From Caenimonas aquaedulcis (GTDB taxonomy: Bacteria > Pseudomonadota > Gammaproteobacteria > Burkholderiales > Burkholderiaceae_C), in contig NZ_JADWYS010000001.1 of assembly GCF_015831345.1 (NCBI RefSeq), positions 568,118 to 632,117 of the forward strand: a stretch of DNA of 64,000 bases, given 5' to 3'. Position 1 is the stretch's first letter, and the number at the start of each line of letters is the position of its first letter. The position numbers and the translations under genes were made by a program. The notes below the pieces were generated by a model, which searched no databases, was not told where the DNA came from, and saw only the letters and a list, made by a program, of their open reading frames with translations. Positions 8,990 to 17,878 of the stretch are shown in pieces.

Positions 8990-9937
8990 ATGGAATTCTT
9001 CACCATATCGCTGTTGAACGGCATCAGCTACGGGCTGCTGCTGTTCATGCTCAGCTCCGGGCTGACGCTCATCTTCAGCATGATGGGCGTGCTCAACTTC
9101 GCGCACGCGAGCTTCTACATGCTGGGCGCCTATTTCGCCTACAGCACGACGCAGCTCGTGGGCTTCTGGCCGGCGCTCTTCGTCGCGCCGTTGCTGGTCG
9201 CGGTGCTCGGCGCCGCCTTCGAGAAGTACTGCCTGCGGCGCGTGCACAAGTTCGGGCACGTGCCCGAGCTGCTCATCACGTTCGGGCTCTCGTTCATCAT
9301 CCTGGAGATGGTGCAGCTGATCTGGGGCACGAGCTCGGTGGACTACCGCGTGCCGGCGCTGCTGGACGGGCCGCTCTTCAAGATCTACGGCACCGCCTTT
9401 CCCGCCTACCGCGCCTTCATGATGTTCGTCGCGATCCTCATGCTGATCGCGATCTGGCTGCTGCTCACGCGCACGCGCATCGGCCTGGTGATCCAGGCGG
9501 CGCTCACGCACCCCGACACGGTGGAGGCGCTCGGGCACAACGTGCCGCGCGTCTTCATGCTGGTCTTCGGCGGAGGTGCCGCGCTCGCGGGGCTCGCGGG
9601 CGTGATCGGCGGCAACGCCTTCGTCACCGAACCGGGGATGGCGGCAACCGTCGGCTCCGTGATCTTCGTGGTGGTGGTGGTCGGCGGCATGGGGTCGCTG
9701 TCGGGCGCGTTCGTCGCCTCGCTGCTGATCGGCGTCATCCAGACTTTCGCCGTGGGCATCGACAGCTCGCTCATGGGCGCGGCGTCGTCGGCCGGCCTGG
9801 ACATCACGCCGCAGACTTTCGGCTATGCGCTGTGGAAACTCAAGATCAGCCAGATCGCGCCGATCCTGCCGTACATGTTCCTCGTGCTGGTCCTGATCTT
9901 CCGGCCCAAGGGCCTTCTGGGGACGAGGGAAGGATGA
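8990..9937 (+). CDS. livH: Liv-type ABC transporter permease LivH
   Basis: 315 residues, hydrophobic throughout with about eight membrane segments. Typical LivH sequence is seen at the N-terminus (SLLNGISYGLLLFMLSSGLT, NFAHASFYMLGAY) and in the loop GGMGSLSGAFVASLLIGVIQ. It forms half of the transmembrane channel with LivM. Its stop overlaps the livM ATG by 4 bp (ATGA). Confidence 0.93.
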   Translation: MEFFTISLLNGISYGLLLFMLSSGLTLIFSMMGVLNFAHASFYMLGAYFAYSTTQLVGFWPALFVAPLLVAVLGAAFEKYCLRRVHKFGHVPELLITFGLSFIILEMVQLIWGTSSVDYRVPALLDGPLFKIYGTAFPAYRAFMMFVAILMLIAIWLLLTRTRIGLVIQAALTHPDTVEALGHNVPRVFMLVFGGGAALAGLAGVIGGNAFVTEPGMAATVGSVIFVVVVVGGMGSLSGAFVASLLIGVIQTFAVGIDSSLMGAASSAGLDITPQTFGYALWKLKISQIAPILPYMFLVLVLIFRPKGLLGTREG

Positions 9938-11226
9938 GCGCCGCCTACTACGAATTCAAGCCGCACAACATCGGCCGCTGGATCCTCTGGAGCCTGTTCG
10001 CGCTGGTGCTGCTCGTGGCGCCGCTGGTGTTCACCAGCAGCCTGTCGCAGACGCTGCTGAGCCAGATGGGCATCGCCATCATCGTCTGCCTCTCCTACAA
10101 CATGCTGCTGGGGCAGGGCGGCATGCTCAGTTTCGGGCACGCCGTGTATTCGGGGCTGGGCGCGTTCCTCGCGATGCACACGCTGAACCTCGTGAGCAAG
10201 AACGGCTTTCCGCTGCCGGTGAGCCTCGTGCCCATCGCCGGCGGCGTCGCGTCCATGCTGTTCGCCGTCGTCTTCGGCTGGGTCACCACGAAGAAGGCCG
10301 CGACGCCCTTCGCGATGATCACGCTGGGCATCGGCGAGCTGGTGTGGGCGAGCTCGCTGATGTTCCCCGAATTCTTCGGCGGCGAGGGCGGCATCAACGG
10401 CAACCGCGTCGCGGGACCGGCGCGCTTCGGCATCACCTTCGGCCCGCAGATCCAGCTGTACTACCTGATCGCGGTCTACACCTTCGCCTGCACCGCGCTC
10501 ATGTTCGCCTTCACGCGCACGCCGCTCGGCCGCATGCTCAACGCGGTGCGCGACAACCCGGAGCGCGTGGAATTCGTGGGCTACGACACGCAGAAGGTGC
10601 GCTACATCGCCTTCATCATCGCGGCGTTCTTCGCGGGCATCTCGGGCGGCCTCGCGGCGCTGAACTTCGAGATCGTCACGTCCGAGGTCGTCGGCGGGCA
10701 GCGCTCCGGCGCCTACCTGCTCTTCACCTTCCTCGGGGGCGCCACCTTCTTCTTCGGCCCGATCATCGGCGGCATCCTCATGGTGTTGGCCTTCGTGCTG
10801 CTGTCCGAATTCACCAAGGCGTGGCTGCTGTACCTGGGCCTGGTCTTCCTCTTCATGGTGATGTATGCGCCCGGCGGCATCGCCAGCCTGATCATGATGA
10901 ACCTGCGTGTCGCCGCCTTCGGCCGCCTGAAGGAACTCTGGGTGAGCTACCTCGCACTGGCGTTCACGGCGTTCATCGCGCTGCTGGGCGCCGCGTCGAT
11001 GATCGAGATGGTCTACCACCTGAAGCTCAACGCCGCCCTCGGCCCGCAACTGCACTTCCTCGGCATGACGCTGGACGCGAAGGGCGTCAACAGCTGGTTC
11101 GGCTGCGTGTTCGTTATGCTGACGGGCATCGGCCTGTTCGAGGTCACGCGCCGCCACTTCCTGCACCAGTGGGGCGAAATCCAGGAATATATCGAGCTGG
11201 AAATGAAGCGAAGGCAAAACCTGTGA
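9934..11226 (+). CDS. livM: Liv-type ABC transporter permease LivM
   Basis: 430 residues from ATG at 9934, overlapping the livH stop. It has many membrane segments and the LivM motifs MLLGQGGMLSFGHAVYSGLG and RDNPERVEFVGYDTQKVRY (the coupling region that contacts the ATPases). The C-terminal extension of roughly 90 residues contains further hydrophobic segments and a charged tail, longer than the classical LivM. It pairs with LivH in the inner membrane. Confidence 0.92.
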   Translation: MSAAYYEFKPHNIGRWILWSLFALVLLVAPLVFTSSLSQTLLSQMGIAIIVCLSYNMLLGQGGMLSFGHAVYSGLGAFLAMHTLNLVSKNGFPLPVSLVPIAGGVASMLFAVVFGWVTTKKAATPFAMITLGIGELVWASSLMFPEFFGGEGGINGNRVAGPARFGITFGPQIQLYYLIAVYTFACTALMFAFTRTPLGRMLNAVRDNPERVEFVGYDTQKVRYIAFIIAAFFAGISGGLAALNFEIVTSEVVGGQRSGAYLLFTFLGGATFFFGPIIGGILMVLAFVLLSEFTKAWLLYLGLVFLFMVMYAPGGIASLIMMNLRVAAFGRLKELWVSYLALAFTAFIALLGAASMIEMVYHLKLNAALGPQLHFLGMTLDAKGVNSWFGCVFVMLTGIGLFEVTRRHFLHQWGEIQEYIELEMKRRQNL

Positions 11227-11993
11227 CAGTCCCCGCCCTCGAACTCAAAGACCTGCGCAAGAGCTTCGGCAAGACGGAGATCATCCGCGGCTGCAGCCTG
11301 GCGGTGAAGGCGGGCGAACGCATCGCCGTGATCGGCCCCAACGGCGCGGGCAAGTCCACGCTGTTCAACCTCATCAGCGGGCGATTCGCGCCCACGAGCG
11401 GCGAGGTGCTGCTGAACGGCCAGCGCATCGACGGCAAGAAGCCCTTCGAGATCAACCGCCTGGGCCTGTCGCGCAGCTTCCAGATCACCAACATCTTCCC
11501 CAAGCTCAGCGTCTTCGAGAACCTGCGCTGCGGGGTGCTGTGGAGCCTGGGCTACCGCTACACCTTCCTGAAATTCCTGGCGGACCTCGACGATGCGAAC
11601 GAGCGCGCGGAGCAGCTGATGCACATGATCAAGCTCGACCGCAAGCGGGACATCCTGGCGATCAACCTCACCTATGCCGAGCAGCGGGCGCTGGAGATCG
11701 GCATCACGATCGCCGGGGGCGCGCAGGTCATCCTGCTGGACGAACCGACGGCCGGCATGAGCAAGAGCGAGACCAAGCGCTTCATCGAGCTCATCAAGGA
11801 AGTGACGATCGGCAAGACCCTGCTCACGGTCGAGCACGACATGGGCGTGGTGTTCGGCTTGGCCGACAAGATCGCCGTGGTCGTCTATGGCGAAATCCTC
11901 GCGTACGACCAGCCCGAGGCCGTGCGCGCCAACCAGCGCGTGCAGGAGGCCTATCTCGGCTCCCACGTCGCCGACGCACAAGCCAATCACTGA
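11223..11993 (+). CDS. livG: Liv-type ABC transporter ATP-binding protein LivG
   Basis: 256 residues from GTG at 11223, overlapping the livM stop by 4 bp (GTGA). Walker A is intact (GPNGAGKST), Walker B is VILLDEPTAGMS and the switch histidine is in TVEHDMG. The signature loop reads NLTYAEQRALEIG rather than LSGGQ, in line with the divergent LivG signature. It hydrolyses ATP on the cytoplasmic face together with LivF. Confidence 0.94.
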   Translation: MTVPALELKDLRKSFGKTEIIRGCSLAVKAGERIAVIGPNGAGKSTLFNLISGRFAPTSGEVLLNGQRIDGKKPFEINRLGLSRSFQITNIFPKLSVFENLRCGVLWSLGYRYTFLKFLADLDDANERAEQLMHMIKLDRKRDILAINLTYAEQRALEIGITIAGGAQVILLDEPTAGMSKSETKRFIELIKEVTIGKTLLTVEHDMGVVFGLADKIAVVVYGEILAYDQPEAVRANQRVQEAYLGSHVADAQANH

Positions 11994-11994
11994 C

Positions 11995-12690
11995 ATGCTC
12001 AAAGTACAGAATCTCCATGCCTTCTACGGCAAGAGCCACGTCCTGCACGGCGTGGAGTTCGACGTGGGGGAGGGCGAGATCGTCGCGCTGCTGGGGCGCA
12101 ACGGCTCCGGCCGCTCGACCACGGCGAAGGCCATCATGGGCATGGTCGACTGCACCGGAACGGTGGACTGGAAAGGCCGCCAGACCCTGGGCTGCAAGCC
12201 CTACGAGATCGCGCACCTGGGCATCGGCTACGTCCCGGAGAACCGCGACATCTTCCCGAAGATCACGGTGCACCAGAACCTCATGCTCGGCCAGAAGAGC
12301 GCCAAGCAGAAGGGCCGCTGGACCTTCGACGACATGTACGAGATGTTTCCGCGCCTGAAGGAGCGGCAGCATACGGAGGCGGGCGTGCTGTCCGGCGGCG
12401 AGCAGCAGATGCTCACCCTGTGCCGCACGCTGATGGGCGACCCGGACCTGATCATCATCGACGAGCCGACCGAGGGCCTCGCCCCCAAGATCGTGGAGCT
12501 GGTGGGCCAGTACCTGCAGAAGCTGAAGGAGCGCGGGATCTCGGTGCTGCTGATCGAGCAGAAGCTGACCATCGCGATGGCGATCTCCGACCGCGCGCTG
12601 GTGATGGGGCACGGAAGCATCGTGTTCCAGGGCACGCCGGATTCGCTGCGTGCGGATGCGTATATCCGCAAGGAGTGGCTGGAGGTTTAG
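11995..12690 (+). CDS. livF: Liv-type ABC transporter ATP-binding protein LivF
   Basis: 231 residues, starting 1 bp after livG. It has the canonical signature LSGGEQQML, Walker B LIIIDEPTEGLAPK, and the LivF-type IEQKL in place of the switch histidine. Walker A reads GRNGSGRST, so the normally invariant lysine is arginine at residue 40, which may weaken ATP hydrolysis at that site. Last gene of the transporter operon; a palindromic repeat element begins 19 bp after its stop. Confidence 0.93.
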   Translation: MLKVQNLHAFYGKSHVLHGVEFDVGEGEIVALLGRNGSGRSTTAKAIMGMVDCTGTVDWKGRQTLGCKPYEIAHLGIGYVPENRDIFPKITVHQNLMLGQKSAKQKGRWTFDDMYEMFPRLKERQHTEAGVLSGGEQQMLTLCRTLMGDPDLIIIDEPTEGLAPKIVELVGQYLQKLKERGISVLLIEQKLTIAMAISDRALVMGHGSIVFQGTPDSLRADAYIRKEWLEV

Positions 12691-12709
12691 CCTTCGCATT
12701 CGGGTTCAA

Positions 12710-12807
12710 GGACGCAGAAGTCGCAGAAACCACGCAGAATTTCGCAGAAAGATTCCAAAGGATTTTTTTGGGCTTCTTTCTGCGTAACTTCTGCGACTTC
12801 TGCGTCC
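12710..12807 (+). repeat. 98-bp CGCAGAA palindromic repeat element, copy 1
   Basis: The left arm carries four CGCAGAA heptamers (from 12713, 12722, 12732 and 12743); the right arm carries three TTCTGCG heptamers (from 12778, 12789 and 12798). The outer GGACGCAGAAGTCGCAGAA pairs perfectly with TTCTGCGACTTCTGCGTCC, giving a long imperfect hairpin with an A/T-rich middle. Its reverse complement closely matches the element at 17748-17846. It starts 19 bp after livF and may act as a transcript end. Confidence 0.9.
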
Positions 12808-12872
12808 GGCTGTCCGGCCCCGCATTTGTCCCCGCCGTGACAAAGCGCCTAGGTCGGCGCACCATAGCGTTC

Positions 12873-12897
12873 TAAAATCAAAAACGAACGACCGTTC
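12873..12897 (+). promoter_or_regulatory. Candidate promoter and TetR-type operator before the fadB-like gene
   Basis: TAAAAT at 12873-12878 resembles a -10 box; no good -35 is visible. The inverted repeat GAACG-AC-CGTTC (12886-12897) follows 7 bp later, at the expected transcription start and 35 bp before the ATG. Such GAACG/CGTTC palindromes are typical targets of TetR-family regulators of acyl-CoA degradation; no such regulator gene is nearby. Confidence 0.5.
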
Positions 12898-12932
12898 TTT
12901 TCGTGCAGTTTCCCATTCCCCAGGAGCGACCC

Positions 12933-15035
12933 ATGAGCGCTGAATACAAAGTCCACGGTGACGTGGCGGTGATCACGATGAACAACCCGCCCGTCAATGG
13001 GCTCGGGCATGCCACGCGCCTCGGCCTCACCGACGGGCTGGCGAAAGCCAACGCCGATGCCTCCGTGAAATCCATCGTCATCACCGGCGCCGGCAAGGCG
13101 TTTTCCGGCGGCGCGGACATCAAGGAGTTCGGGACGCCCAAGGCGCTCGCCGAGCCGAACCTGCTTTCCGTCATCATCGCGGTCGAAAATTCCGCCAAGC
13201 CCGTCGTCGCGGCCATTCATTCCGTGTGCATGGGCGGCGGCCTCGAGCTCGCGCTCGGCTGCCACTATCGCATCGCGGCGCCGGGCACCAACGTCGCGCT
13301 GCCCGAAGTGAAGCTCGGCCTCATCCCCGGCGCCGGCGGCACGCAGCGCCTGCCGCGCGTGCTGGGCGTGGAGACAGCGCTCAACATGATCGTGAGCGGC
13401 GAGCCCGTGAAGAGCGAACTGCTCGCGCAGCAGCCCGGCCAGAAGCTGTTCGACAAGATGGCGTCCTCGCCCGAATCGCTCGCCGAGGAAGCGCTGGCCT
13501 TCGCGCGCTCCGTCGCCGATGTGCGCCCGCTCCCCCTGGTGCGCAACCTGCCGTCCAAGCACCCGCTGGGCGATGCGTACTTCCAGTTCGCGCGCAACAT
13601 GGTCAAGGGCATGGCCAAGGGCCTGCCGGCGCCGGAGAAGTGCGTCGACGCCGTCGAATCGTCGACGCTGAAGAAGTTCGACGATGGCATGGCTTACGAG
13701 CGGGAGATCTTCACCGCACTCATGTTCACTCCCGAGAGCCGTGCGCTTCGCCACCTCTTCATGGCCGAGCGCGCCGCCTCCAAGATCGCCGACGTGCCGG
13801 AAGACACGCCGCAACGCGAGATCAAGCAGGTCGCCGTGATCGGCGCCGGCACCATGGGCGGCGGCATCACGATGAACTTCCTCTCCGCGGGCATCCCGGT
13901 GAAGATGCTGGAGATGAAGCAGGAGGCGCTCGACAAGGGCATCGCGACCATCCGCAAGAACTACGAAGCCCAGGTCAAGAAGGGCAAGCTCAAGCAGGAC
14001 AAGTACGAGAAGACGATGAGCCTGCTCACGACCACGCTCGACTACAACGACCTGAAGGACGCCGACCTCGTGATCGAGGCCGTGTTCGAGGAGATGGGCG
14101 TCAAGCAGAAGGTGTTCGAGAAGCTCGACGAAGTGATGAAGCCCGGCGCGATCCTCGCGTCCAACACCTCCACGCTCGACGTGAACAAGATCGCCTCCTT
14201 CACCAAGCGTCCGCAGGACGTCGTGGGCCTGCACTTCTTCAGCCCGGCCAACGTCATGAAGCTGCTGGAAGTCGTGCGCGGCGCGAAGACCGGCAAGGAC
14301 GTCATGGCCACCGTGATGGCGGTTGCCAAGAAGATCCGGAAGACGGCCGTCGTCTCCGGCGTGTGCGACGGCTTCATCGGCAACCGCATGATCGAGCAGT
14401 ACAGCCGCCAGGCGGGCTTCCTCCTCGATGAAGGCGCGACGCCGCAGCAGGTGGACAAGGCGATCGAGAAGTTCGGCTTCGCGATGGGCCCGTTCCGCAT
14501 GGGCGACCTCGCGGGCAACGACATCGGCTGGGCGATCCGCAAGCGCCGCGCCACCGAGCGCGCCGACATGAAGTACAGCCGCACCGCCGACAAGCTGTGC
14601 GAGCTCGGCCGCTTCGGCCAGAAGACGGGCGCGGGCTGGTACGACTACAAGGAAGGCAAGCGCGACGCGATTCCTTCGGAGCTGGTCAACAAGATGATCG
14701 AGGACCACCGCAAGGAACTCGGCATCACGCCGCGCAAGATTTCCGACGAGGAGATCGTGCAGCGCCTGGTGTTCGCGCTCGTCAACGAAGGCGCGCACAT
14801 CCTGGAGGACGGCATCGCGTCCAAGGCCGGCGACATCGACATGGTCTACATCACGGGCTACGGCTTCCCGTTCTCGCGCGGCGGCCCGATGCTCTACGCG
14901 GACCAGGTGGGCCTCTTCAACGTGGCACAGGCGATGAAGCGCTTCCAGAAGAACCCGCGCGACGACGCGAATTTCTGGGAGCCTGCGCCGCTGCTCGCGA
15001 AGCTCGTGGCCGAAGGCAAGACCTTCAACGGCTGA
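12933..15035 (+). CDS. FadB-like enoyl-CoA hydratase / 3-hydroxyacyl-CoA dehydrogenase
   Basis: 700 residues from ATG at 12933 (AGGAG 6 nt upstream). The N-terminal crotonase domain (about 1-190) shows GAGKAFSGGADIKEFG, GGGLELALGCHYRIA and LPEVKLGLIPGAGGTQRLPR with both catalytic glutamates. The NAD-binding dehydrogenase domain starts near residue 305 (VAVIGAGTMGGGI) and contains VGLHFFSPANVMKLLEVV. It catalyses the two middle steps of beta-oxidation. The thiolase needed for the last step is two genes downstream. A candidate operator lies just upstream. Confidence 0.94.
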   Translation: MSAEYKVHGDVAVITMNNPPVNGLGHATRLGLTDGLAKANADASVKSIVITGAGKAFSGGADIKEFGTPKALAEPNLLSVIIAVENSAKPVVAAIHSVCMGGGLELALGCHYRIAAPGTNVALPEVKLGLIPGAGGTQRLPRVLGVETALNMIVSGEPVKSELLAQQPGQKLFDKMASSPESLAEEALAFARSVADVRPLPLVRNLPSKHPLGDAYFQFARNMVKGMAKGLPAPEKCVDAVESSTLKKFDDGMAYEREIFTALMFTPESRALRHLFMAERAASKIADVPEDTPQREIKQVAVIGAGTMGGGITMNFLSAGIPVKMLEMKQEALDKGIATIRKNYEAQVKKGKLKQDKYEKTMSLLTTTLDYNDLKDADLVIEAVFEEMGVKQKVFEKLDEVMKPGAILASNTSTLDVNKIASFTKRPQDVVGLHFFSPANVMKLLEVVRGAKTGKDVMATVMAVAKKIRKTAVVSGVCDGFIGNRMIEQYSRQAGFLLDEGATPQQVDKAIEKFGFAMGPFRMGDLAGNDIGWAIRKRRATERADMKYSRTADKLCELGRFGQKTGAGWYDYKEGKRDAIPSELVNKMIEDHRKELGITPRKISDEEIVQRLVFALVNEGAHILEDGIASKAGDIDMVYITGYGFPFSRGGPMLYADQVGLFNVAQAMKRFQKNPRDDANFWEPAPLLAKLVAEGKTFNG

Positions 15036-15042
15036 TCGCGTC

Positions 15043-16539
15043 GTGATCAAGCGCGCGCTCTGGCTGGTGCTGGGACTGTTGCTGCTGCTCGCGGCCGCCG
15101 TGGCCGTGAACACGTGGCGCCAGGGCTCGCGCCAGCTGGACGTGCCCGCCGCGCCGCCGGTGGCGGTGGACGAAAGGTCCGTAGCGGACAAGCTCGCGGG
15201 TGCGATCCGTTTCCAGACCGTCTCCAGCCTGGAGGATGCGCAGCTCAACGCGGAAGAATTCCGCAAGTTCCATGCGTACCTCGAACAGCGCTTCCCCAAG
15301 GTCCATGCCACGCTCCGACGCGAGGTGGTGGGCGGCCTGAGCCTGCTGTACACCTGGCCCGGGAGCGACCCGAAGGCGCTGCCCATCATGCTGATGGCGC
15401 ACCAGGACGTCGTGCCGATCGCGCCCGGGACCGAGCCCAACTGGAAGGCTTCGCCCTTCGCCGGCGAGACGAAAGGCGGTTTCGTCTGGGGCCGCGGCGC
15501 CTGGGACGACAAGGGCAACCTGATCTCGCAACTCGAGGCGCTCGAAATGCTGGTGGGAGAGGGATTCAAGCCGCGCCAGACGATCTACCTGGCGTCCGGC
15601 GCCGACGAGGAAGTGGGCGGCCTGCGCGGCGCGGCGCAGATCGTCAAGCTGCTGCAGTCGCGCAACGTGCGGCTCGACTTCGTGATCGACGAGGGCCTGC
15701 TCATTACCGACGGCATCATGCCGGGCTTGAACCAGCCCGCGGCGCTGATCGGCATTGCCGAGAAGGGCTACATGTCGGTGGTGCTCAAGGTGCCGGCCAC
15801 GCCGGGGCATTCCTCGATGCCGCCTCCCGCGGGGCAGAGCGCGATCGGGATGATGAGCGCGGCGCTGCGGCGGCTCGACGACGAGCAGCTGCCCGCGGCC
15901 ATCCGCGGCGTCGCCCGCGAGATGTTCCAGACCGTCGCGCCCGAGATGAGCGGCTTCGGCCGCGTGGCGCTGTCCAATCTCTGGCTGTTCGGCCCGCTGG
16001 TACAGGCGCAGCTGGAAAAGGGCGCCAGTACCAACGCGATGCTGCGCACGACCACGGCGCTCACCATCGTCAACGCCGGCAACAAGGACAACGTGCTTCC
16101 CGGCAACGCCGAGGCCACGGTGAACTTCCGCCTGCTGCCGGGCGACACGCGCGACTCGGTGATGCAGCACGTGAAGGCCAAGGTCGCGAACGACAAGTTC
16201 GAACTCAAGGCGCTCGACGGCGGCGCGGAACCGTCGCCGATCTCGCCCACGCAGTCGGATTCCTACCGGCTCGTCAACCGCACCGTGCGCTCGCTGTTCC
16301 CCGGCACGATCGTCGCGCCGGGCCTCATGATCGGCGCGACCGATTCGCGCTACTACTCCGCCATCAGCGACCACGTCTACCGCTTCTCGCCCGTGCGCGC
16401 GAAGCCCGAGGACCTGCCGCGCTTCCACGGCACCAACGAGCGCATCGCCACGTCCAACCTGGCGGAGCTCGTCCGCTTCTATCACCAGCTCCTGCGCAAC
16501 GCCTCGGCTGCGCCGGCATCCGTTTCCGCTTCGTCCTAG
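15043..16539 (+). CDS. M20 family metallopeptidase, membrane-anchored
   Basis: 498 residues from GTG at 15043, 7 bp after the fadB-like gene. An N-terminal hydrophobic anchor ([17 protein letters not shown]) precedes the peptidase domain. The M20 metal and catalytic motifs are present: [18 protein letters not shown] and SGADEEVGG, with a dimerisation domain in between. The closest type is the long carboxypeptidase S/PM20D1-like subgroup, which cleaves or forms N-acyl amino acids in animals. Inference: a periplasm-facing hydrolase of N-acyl or dipeptide substrates, possibly supplying acyl groups to this pathway. Confidence 0.87.
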   Translation: MIKRALWLVLGLLLLLAAAVAVNTWRQGSRQLDVPAAPPVAVDERSVADKLAGAIRFQTVSSLEDAQLNAEEFRKFHAYLEQRFPKVHATLRREVVGGLSLLYTWPGSDPKALPIMLMAHQDVVPIAPGTEPNWKASPFAGETKGGFVWGRGAWDDKGNLISQLEALEMLVGEGFKPRQTIYLASGADEEVGGLRGAAQIVKLLQSRNVRLDFVIDEGLLITDGIMPGLNQPAALIGIAEKGYMSVVLKVPATPGHSSMPPPAGQSAIGMMSAALRRLDDEQLPAAIRGVAREMFQTVAPEMSGFGRVALSNLWLFGPLVQAQLEKGASTNAMLRTTTALTIVNAGNKDNVLPGNAEATVNFRLLPGDTRDSVMQHVKAKVANDKFELKALDGGAEPSPISPTQSDSYRLVNRTVRSLFPGTIVAPGLMIGATDSRYYSAISDHVYRFSPVRAKPEDLPRFHGTNERIATSNLAELVRFYHQLLRNASAAPASVSASS

Positions 16540-16552
16540 AAAGGCCACCGTC

Positions 16553-17728
16553 ATGACTTCCGCCGTTATCGTCTCCACCGCCCGCACGCCCCTGGCCAAG
16601 AGCTGGAAGGGCGCCTTCAACATGACGCACGGCGCGACGCTGGGCGGCCACGCCGTCAAGCACGCGCTGCAGCGAGCCGGCATCGACGCCGCCGAAGTGG
16701 AGGACGTGATCATGGGTTGCGCCAACCCCGAGGGCGCGACCGGCGCCAACATCGCGCGCCAGATCGCATTGCGCGCCGGCATGCCCGTCACCGTGTCGGG
16801 CGTGACCGTCAACCGCTTCTGCTCGTCCGGCCTGCAGACCATCGCGCTCGCCGCGCAGCGCATCCTTGCGGGCGAGGCCGACGTGTACGTCGCGGGCGGC
16901 GTCGAAAGCATCTCCTGCGTGCAGCAGGAAATGAACACGCACATGATGAAGGACCCCGAGCTCGACAAGGTCAAGCCCGAGATCTACTGGTCGATGCTGC
17001 AGACCGCCGAGCAGGTCGCCAAGCGCTACAACATCAGCCGCGACGCGATGGACGAATACGGCGCCGCGAGCCAGCAGAAGGCCTGTGCGGCGCAGGCCGA
17101 AGGCCGCTTCGATGCGGAGATCGCGCCGATCACCGTGCAGGCCGGCGTCGCCGATGCGGTGATGGGCCTGCGCACCAAGGAAGTCACGGTGAGCAAGGAC
17201 GAGGGCACGCGCGAGGGCACGACCAAGGAAGGCATCAGCGGCATCCGCTCCGCGCTGCCGGGCGGCGTGATCACCGCGGGCAACGCGAGCCAGTTCTCCG
17301 ACGGCGCGGGCGCCTGCGTCGTGGTGAGCGAGGAGTACGCGAGCAGGCACAACCTGAAGCCGCTCGGCCGCTTCCTGGGCTTCGCGGTGGCGGGCTGCGA
17401 GCCCGACGAAATGGGCATCGGCCCGGTGTTCGCGGTGCCGAAGGTGCTGAAAAAGCTCGGCCTGAAGGTGGGCGACATCGACCTGTGGGAGTTGAACGAG
17501 GCATTCGCGGTGCAGGTGATCTATTGCCGCGACAAGCTGGGCATCCCCAACGACAAGCTGAACGTGAACGGCGGCGCGATCGCGCTGGGCCACCCCTACG
17601 GCGTCTCGGGCCAGCGCCTGACGGGCCATGCGCTGATCGAGGGCAAGCGCCGCGGGGCGAAGCGCGTCGGGGTCACGATGTGCATTGGCGGCGGGATGGG
17701 GGCTGCGGGGATCTTCGAAGTGCTCTGA
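16553..17728 (+). CDS. Acetyl-CoA acetyltransferase (thiolase)
   Basis: 391 residues, standard thiolase length. The nucleophile is C90 in [10 protein letters not shown]; the C-terminal catalytic set is [19 protein letters not shown] and [10 protein letters not shown]. It cleaves 3-ketoacyl-CoA to acetyl-CoA and a shortened acyl-CoA (degradative reading), or condenses acetyl-CoA. It starts 13 bp after the M20 gene, and with the fadB-like gene it completes a beta-oxidation complex. The second palindromic element follows 19 bp after its stop. Confidence 0.94.
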   Translation: MTSAVIVSTARTPLAKSWKGAFNMTHGATLGGHAVKHALQRAGIDAAEVEDVIMGCANPEGATGANIARQIALRAGMPVTVSGVTVNRFCSSGLQTIALAAQRILAGEADVYVAGGVESISCVQQEMNTHMMKDPELDKVKPEIYWSMLQTAEQVAKRYNISRDAMDEYGAASQQKACAAQAEGRFDAEIAPITVQAGVADAVMGLRTKEVTVSKDEGTREGTTKEGISGIRSALPGGVITAGNASQFSDGAGACVVVSEEYASRHNLKPLGRFLGFAVAGCEPDEMGIGPVFAVPKVLKKLGLKVGDIDLWELNEAFAVQVIYCRDKLGIPNDKLNVNGGAIALGHPYGVSGQRLTGHALIEGKRRGAKRVGVTMCIGGGMGAAGIFEVL

Positions 17729-17747
17729 AATACCGAATTCAGGGCAA

Positions 17748-17846
17748 GGACGCAGAATTCGCAGAAGTTACGCAGAAGAAAGCCCAGAAAAGTCCATTTA
17801 AATTTTTTCTGCGAAATTCTGCGTGGCTTCTGCGACTTCTGCGTCC
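17748..17846 (-). repeat. 99-bp CGCAGAA palindromic repeat element, copy 2 (inverted)
   Basis: Three CGCAGAA heptamers (from 17751, 17760 and 17771) and four TTCTGCG heptamers (from 17807, 17817, 17828 and 17837) form a long imperfect hairpin around an A/T-rich middle. The plus strand here aligns almost end to end with the reverse complement of 12710-12807. It starts 19 bp after the thiolase stop, the same spacing as copy 1 after livF, and ends 32 bp before the next ATG. Confidence 0.9.
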
Positions 17847-17878
17847 GGTCAAGCCCGACTTGAAGCTCCAGGAATACG

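Noticed and set aside
12849..15569. A 906-codon open frame on the minus strand
   Set aside because: It lies antisense to the fadB-like and M20 genes and has low-complexity composition. It would also read through the operator region.
12710..17846. A composite transposon flanked by inverted repeats
   Set aside because: The two elements are inverted copies, but no transposase lies between or beside them, and both sit at gene 3' ends with equal spacing. They are better seen as dispersed intergenic repeats.
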